Assembly (NCBI RefSeq): GCF_018687715.1
Contig: NC_056752.1
Coordinates: 620,001-684,000, forward strand
Direction of reading: 5' to 3'
Length of the DNA stretch: 64,000 bases
Source of the DNA: Carya illinoinensis
Lineage: Eukaryota > Streptophyta > Magnoliopsida > Fagales > Juglandaceae
The position numbers were made by a program, and so were the translations under genes. Of the stretch, positions 60,701-64,000 are shown piece by piece. Every line of letters starts with the position of its first letter. Within the stretch, counting starts at the first letter, position 1. The notes under the pieces were generated by a model that did not search any database, was not told the DNA's origin, and saw only the letters and a list, made by a program, of their open reading frames with translations.

Positions 60701-63455
60701 TAACGATCATAATGTTGCTGTGCATTATTCGCATAATGTGAAGGTTAATGGGAAAAGACGTAATGTAACCTTTCAGAACGGTGTTGGTTTTGACAACGGG
60801 AATGGACTTGGAGTTGGGACCGGTGAACAAAATCTTGTTATCGGACGTCACGAGCGGCGAGGTCAATTAAATGGTTGCCTCTCAGAATTGGCTGCTGCAG
60901 CTTTTGTTTGCAGGGTAAATCCTAGATCTGTTTGCTTTATCCTGCTGTACATGGATACTATCTCTAAGTTCTGAATTGTCTTGAAGGTCATGAACTTATT
61001 TTATTTTTCTAGAAAAGATATTTGTTAATGTAAGGGGGCCGTTAAGATAAGAATTATTTTAAATTAAGAATATGAGTATATATCAATGCTTTGCCAGGTA
61101 TTAAAACACATGAAAAGGACGAAAGACCAAATTATTGTGGTAAGACGAGAGAAAAATAAAATAATTAAAAAGTTCACAAATACAAGTTATAAATGACCTT
61201 TGAAAAAGTAGAATTTGGGAAAAATCATATCTCTATACATATTTTGAGATTGGATTCCTTGAAATATGATTTTTACTGGAGCAAATATCTAAAGATGGAG
61301 GAACTTGCCTAGCCTCCAAGTGCAGTCGATGCTTCTTTTTTTGTTTTTCTTTTCTTTGAAAAACAATTCTCTCATCTCCCTTAATCTTAGACCAATACGT
61401 TATTGTTAACCCCTATTTAGTTATGAGTATTTTTGTGGCTGAGGACTGAGGATGGACTACAATCAATCACATAATTTGAATGAATGTATAAGATCCGGTA
61501 TACAGTGAGTAGAGAACAATCAATTTGGATTGTTCTTCTCTGAGTGTAACTTCTGTGTAATAACTCCTTAAATATGGATATTCATGCTCTTTTTCTATCT
61601 GGTAATTAGTACAGCACATGCACAATTCCAGGGTAGCAATGGTCTTGCCTTGCCAATACTTAGCATCCTCTCAAATATCCTTATGCTTTCGTATTGCATT
61701 TATAACAAATTAATGTTTATGTGCATTGCATGGCGTTTAGTTTCTCTGAAAAATGGCTCATCAAATTCTCAGGTCCTGGAAAGCTCTTTTCCTGACAACC
61801 CTCAATTATCTTGAACTTCAACTGCTTTATATGTTGGTGTCAAGCACCCTGCCACATGATTTTCTTCTTTATTGGCAGGCAGGTGTTAAAAGAGTTCATT
61901 TGTTGGATGGCACTGTAGATGCAGTTTTATTCTTGGAATTGTTTACAAGAAATGGCACGGGGACCATGGTGGCTAGGTATGACTATCATCTTCGGAAACT
62001 CTTAATCTTGAACTATGACACACCATCCTATGCTGATTAATTAGATGGTGATGATCAGCTACAAAGTGAATTTTCTCAAGATTTTGTGAGTTGGTCGATT
62101 GGCATCCTGGTGAACTTTTGATTGGCATTCTTTTAGGTTACCATGTGGCCCATTGTTGTGGTTTGAATTTGCTCTTGTTGTTTTGTCAGCATTTGCACCG
62201 TTGCCCTTCCCTGAGTATTCATTAGGCTTATGGCCTTCCTTCACCTGAAGCCAGCCTTGTGGGTTTTATTCCTTGCAAACATAGTGCATCTCTTCTTTTC
62301 CCTTTTCCTTTTTCCTTTTTCCTTTATGGCAAGTTGGCATCTGATTAGCAGTTATTTTGGTCTTTCCGATCACGGAACCTGGCAAACCTTTATTTTGTAA
62401 GTTGGTCCTTTTCTTTTCTCTCTTTGACCCAAGTGGTCCAATTGTCTTCAATCCAAGACATCATTTTGATAATTAAACCTGAATAAGAGTTACTGAAACA
62501 ACAGTTTGTCAGTGTGTGTGGAACTTTCCCTTATGATCGGTGCTTACTGGTTGACTTTTCTTTCTTTATTATCAGAGCTTTGCTTGGGATTTATGCCGCA
62601 TCTTATTTTGTTAACTTGTCAGATTACTTATCCATCCGTGATTTGTTTAGCATGGGGAGCTTTATACAAGTGTTCAGCTTTCACTCTTGAATAGACTTCT
62701 TTGGAAATTTTAAAGCACTAAGTATGTTTTAGTGTTATCTGCATGTTTCCTATTTAAATGCCAGTGAGAACTAAAGTTAAGCAATAACGAGACTGTAGTC
62801 TATGTGCAACACAATTTACACAACAAATCAGAATATTTCTGCAATATTAATTGTTTTAAAGCTATTTTTACCAGGCAATTATACCCTTTTCAGAAGTTGT
62901 ACTCCAGATGGCATCGAATCTTCTGCTAAATATATGCAGCTGACTTTTCTAGTTAAAATGATGCAATCCTGATACAACTGTTTCATTATGCTGTTCTTCA
63001 TTCCATCCACTAACATGTGCTTTGAATTATATCAGTGACCTTTATGAAGGATTCCGGATCGCTAGGGTCGAAGATCTGTCTAGTATAAGACAAATTATGC
63101 AACCTTTGGAAGAATGTGGCATACTTATTTGCCGGACTGATCAAGAGGTCGGTGCCCTTGCTTGTTCATATATTTAATCAACAGGTCTTAAGTATATTTT
63201 TGCTGGTGGTGTTATCAATGTTAAAACTGGAGAAATCCGGGTTTCACTGGAACTGGAAATATCATTCTCGTGTTTCACTTCTTTTGTGTCAATAGCTTCT
63301 TGAAGCATTGGATTTATTCATCGTTGTGGAAAGAGAAAGTCAGATAATTGCTTGCGCTGCTCTTTTTCCTTTCTTCAAAGAGAGGTGTGGAGAGGTTGCT
63401 GCCATCTCAGTTTCTCCTGATAGCCGTGGGCAAGGGCAGGGAGGTAAATTACTAG
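57743..63455 (+). CDS. NAGS: N-acetylglutamate synthase (amino-acid N-acetyltransferase), 3' end beyond the window
   Basis: Eight exons seen: 57743-58108, 59344-59431, 59611-59819, 59938-60089, 60476-60914, 61879-61976, 63036-63147, 63296-63455. They cover the first 541 codons plus one base. The enzyme acetylates glutamate from acetyl-CoA, the first step of arginine synthesis in plastids, and the Ser/Arg-rich N-terminus fits a transit peptide. The amino-acid-kinase-like domain runs from [15 protein letters not shown] through [33 protein letters not shown] and [20 protein letters not shown] to [16 protein letters not shown]. The GNAT domain starts about codon 450 ([15 protein letters not shown]) and reaches the acetyl-CoA-binding [11 protein letters not shown]. 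The final exons of the GNAT domain lie past 63455; none was found before 64000. No disabling change is seen. The ATG at 57743 is preceded by AAAA, a good plant context. Confidence 0.93.
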
Positions 63456-64000
63456 GTATGATTTCAAATATCCCTGTATTGCAGTGCTTTTGAAACTTCT
63501 GAGATATACCCATAAAAGTAACAAGATATTAGTGGGTTTTTGTTCTTTATTTTGGTGGTATTTAGTCTCTTGTTCTGATTGAAATTGTGTAAGGAGTAAT
63601 AAAATAACTTAGCAGGATCGATCATTCTTTTTAAAACTAGTGTAGTTGTGCCCCAAACCAGTGTTGTTGTAGATTGAAATACAGAAGAAGGGAAAATTAT
63701 TTAACTGCTCGCATCAAGTGCTTCTGCTCAATTATATTTCACGGGTAAACTGGCTTTAGATGCATGTTTTTGTGCTCTTGTTCATGTCTTTAGATGAAAC
63801 CTGACAGTATGAATTCACAAAATTATATGTTTCTAGTTATATTGAAAAGAAAATTACAACATGATATCATTTGACTCCTGGTTGATGGTAGTATCAGGGG
63901 TTGTTTTAAATTTTCCTCCAGTCAACAGCCATTTTATATTTTGCATATCAAACTATAAAAGAAGACACATTGCAATCTCAAACTACCAAAAATTGTTATG
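63456..64000 (+). other. NAGS intron running off the window
   Basis: It starts with a GT donor (GTATGA) after exon 8. It is AT-rich with no recognisable exon. The rest of the GNAT domain must lie beyond the window edge. Confidence 0.75.

Noticed and set aside
61584..62040. Separate gene from open frames at 61584-62040
   Set aside because: The part with protein similarity (61879-61976) is NAGS exon 6, and the rest is intron.

Overview
The window is a stretch of plant nuclear genome: AT-rich, with short exons, long introns, GT-AG splice sites, many microsatellites and a heavy, nested load of plant transposable elements. A 172-bp foldback element at 31914-32085, of a type I recall as abundant in walnut, hickory and oak genomes, suggests Fagales, perhaps Juglandaceae. 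That placement is inference.

Genes, left to right. 1409-4547 (+): a complete 14-exon serine carboxypeptidase-like (SCPL) acyltransferase. 6282-7320 (+): a small four-exon basic protein I cannot name. 16539-17900 (-): an intronless GT34 Golgi glycosyltransferase. 20919-20992 (+): tRNA-Thr(AGT). 21277-24858 (-): a heptahelical PAQR protein (HHP4-like). 29334-31167 (-): a five-exon D-type cyclin, CYCD5-like. 34955-36699 (+): a DUF4228/PADRE protein. 38968-52414 (+): a probable CYSTM/PCC1-like gene made of small frame-neutral exons. 57743 to beyond the window (+): N-acetylglutamate synthase, whose last exons are missing. All coding models were assembled by eye from reading frame, splice sites and phase, and the totals of every complete model are whole codons.

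Mobile elements. 4614-5519 is a poly(A)-tailed retroposon with a 10-bp target duplication and several strong hairpins. 7558-15300 is one LINE relic (minus strand) split by a 5.8-kb insertion that itself contains a 351-bp tandem duplication and a 1.4-kb solo LTR. 40207-44716 is a decayed but structurally complete Ty1/copia element lying in an intron of the CYSTM-like gene. 52590-54671 is a Ty3/gypsy remnant (LTR plus gag). 55779-56744 is a candidate non-autonomous Helitron. Several short foldback elements are scattered between genes.

The most unusual part is 38968-52414. Almost all exons of the gene begin and end in phase 1. Downstream of exon D the locus has been amplified into an array of roughly 1.5-2.0 kb tandem units, each derived from intron plus a 111-nt exon. 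Two copies of that exon remain open with splice sites, one has lost its acceptor AG and one is truncated. This looks like a protein being lengthened or shortened by tandem exon duplication while a retrotransposon sits in the middle.

Together SCPL, GT34, HHP4, cyclin D5 and NAGS are the same set of families that lie close together on Arabidopsis chromosomes 2 and 4, so this window is probably one conserved ancestral block expanded by transposons.
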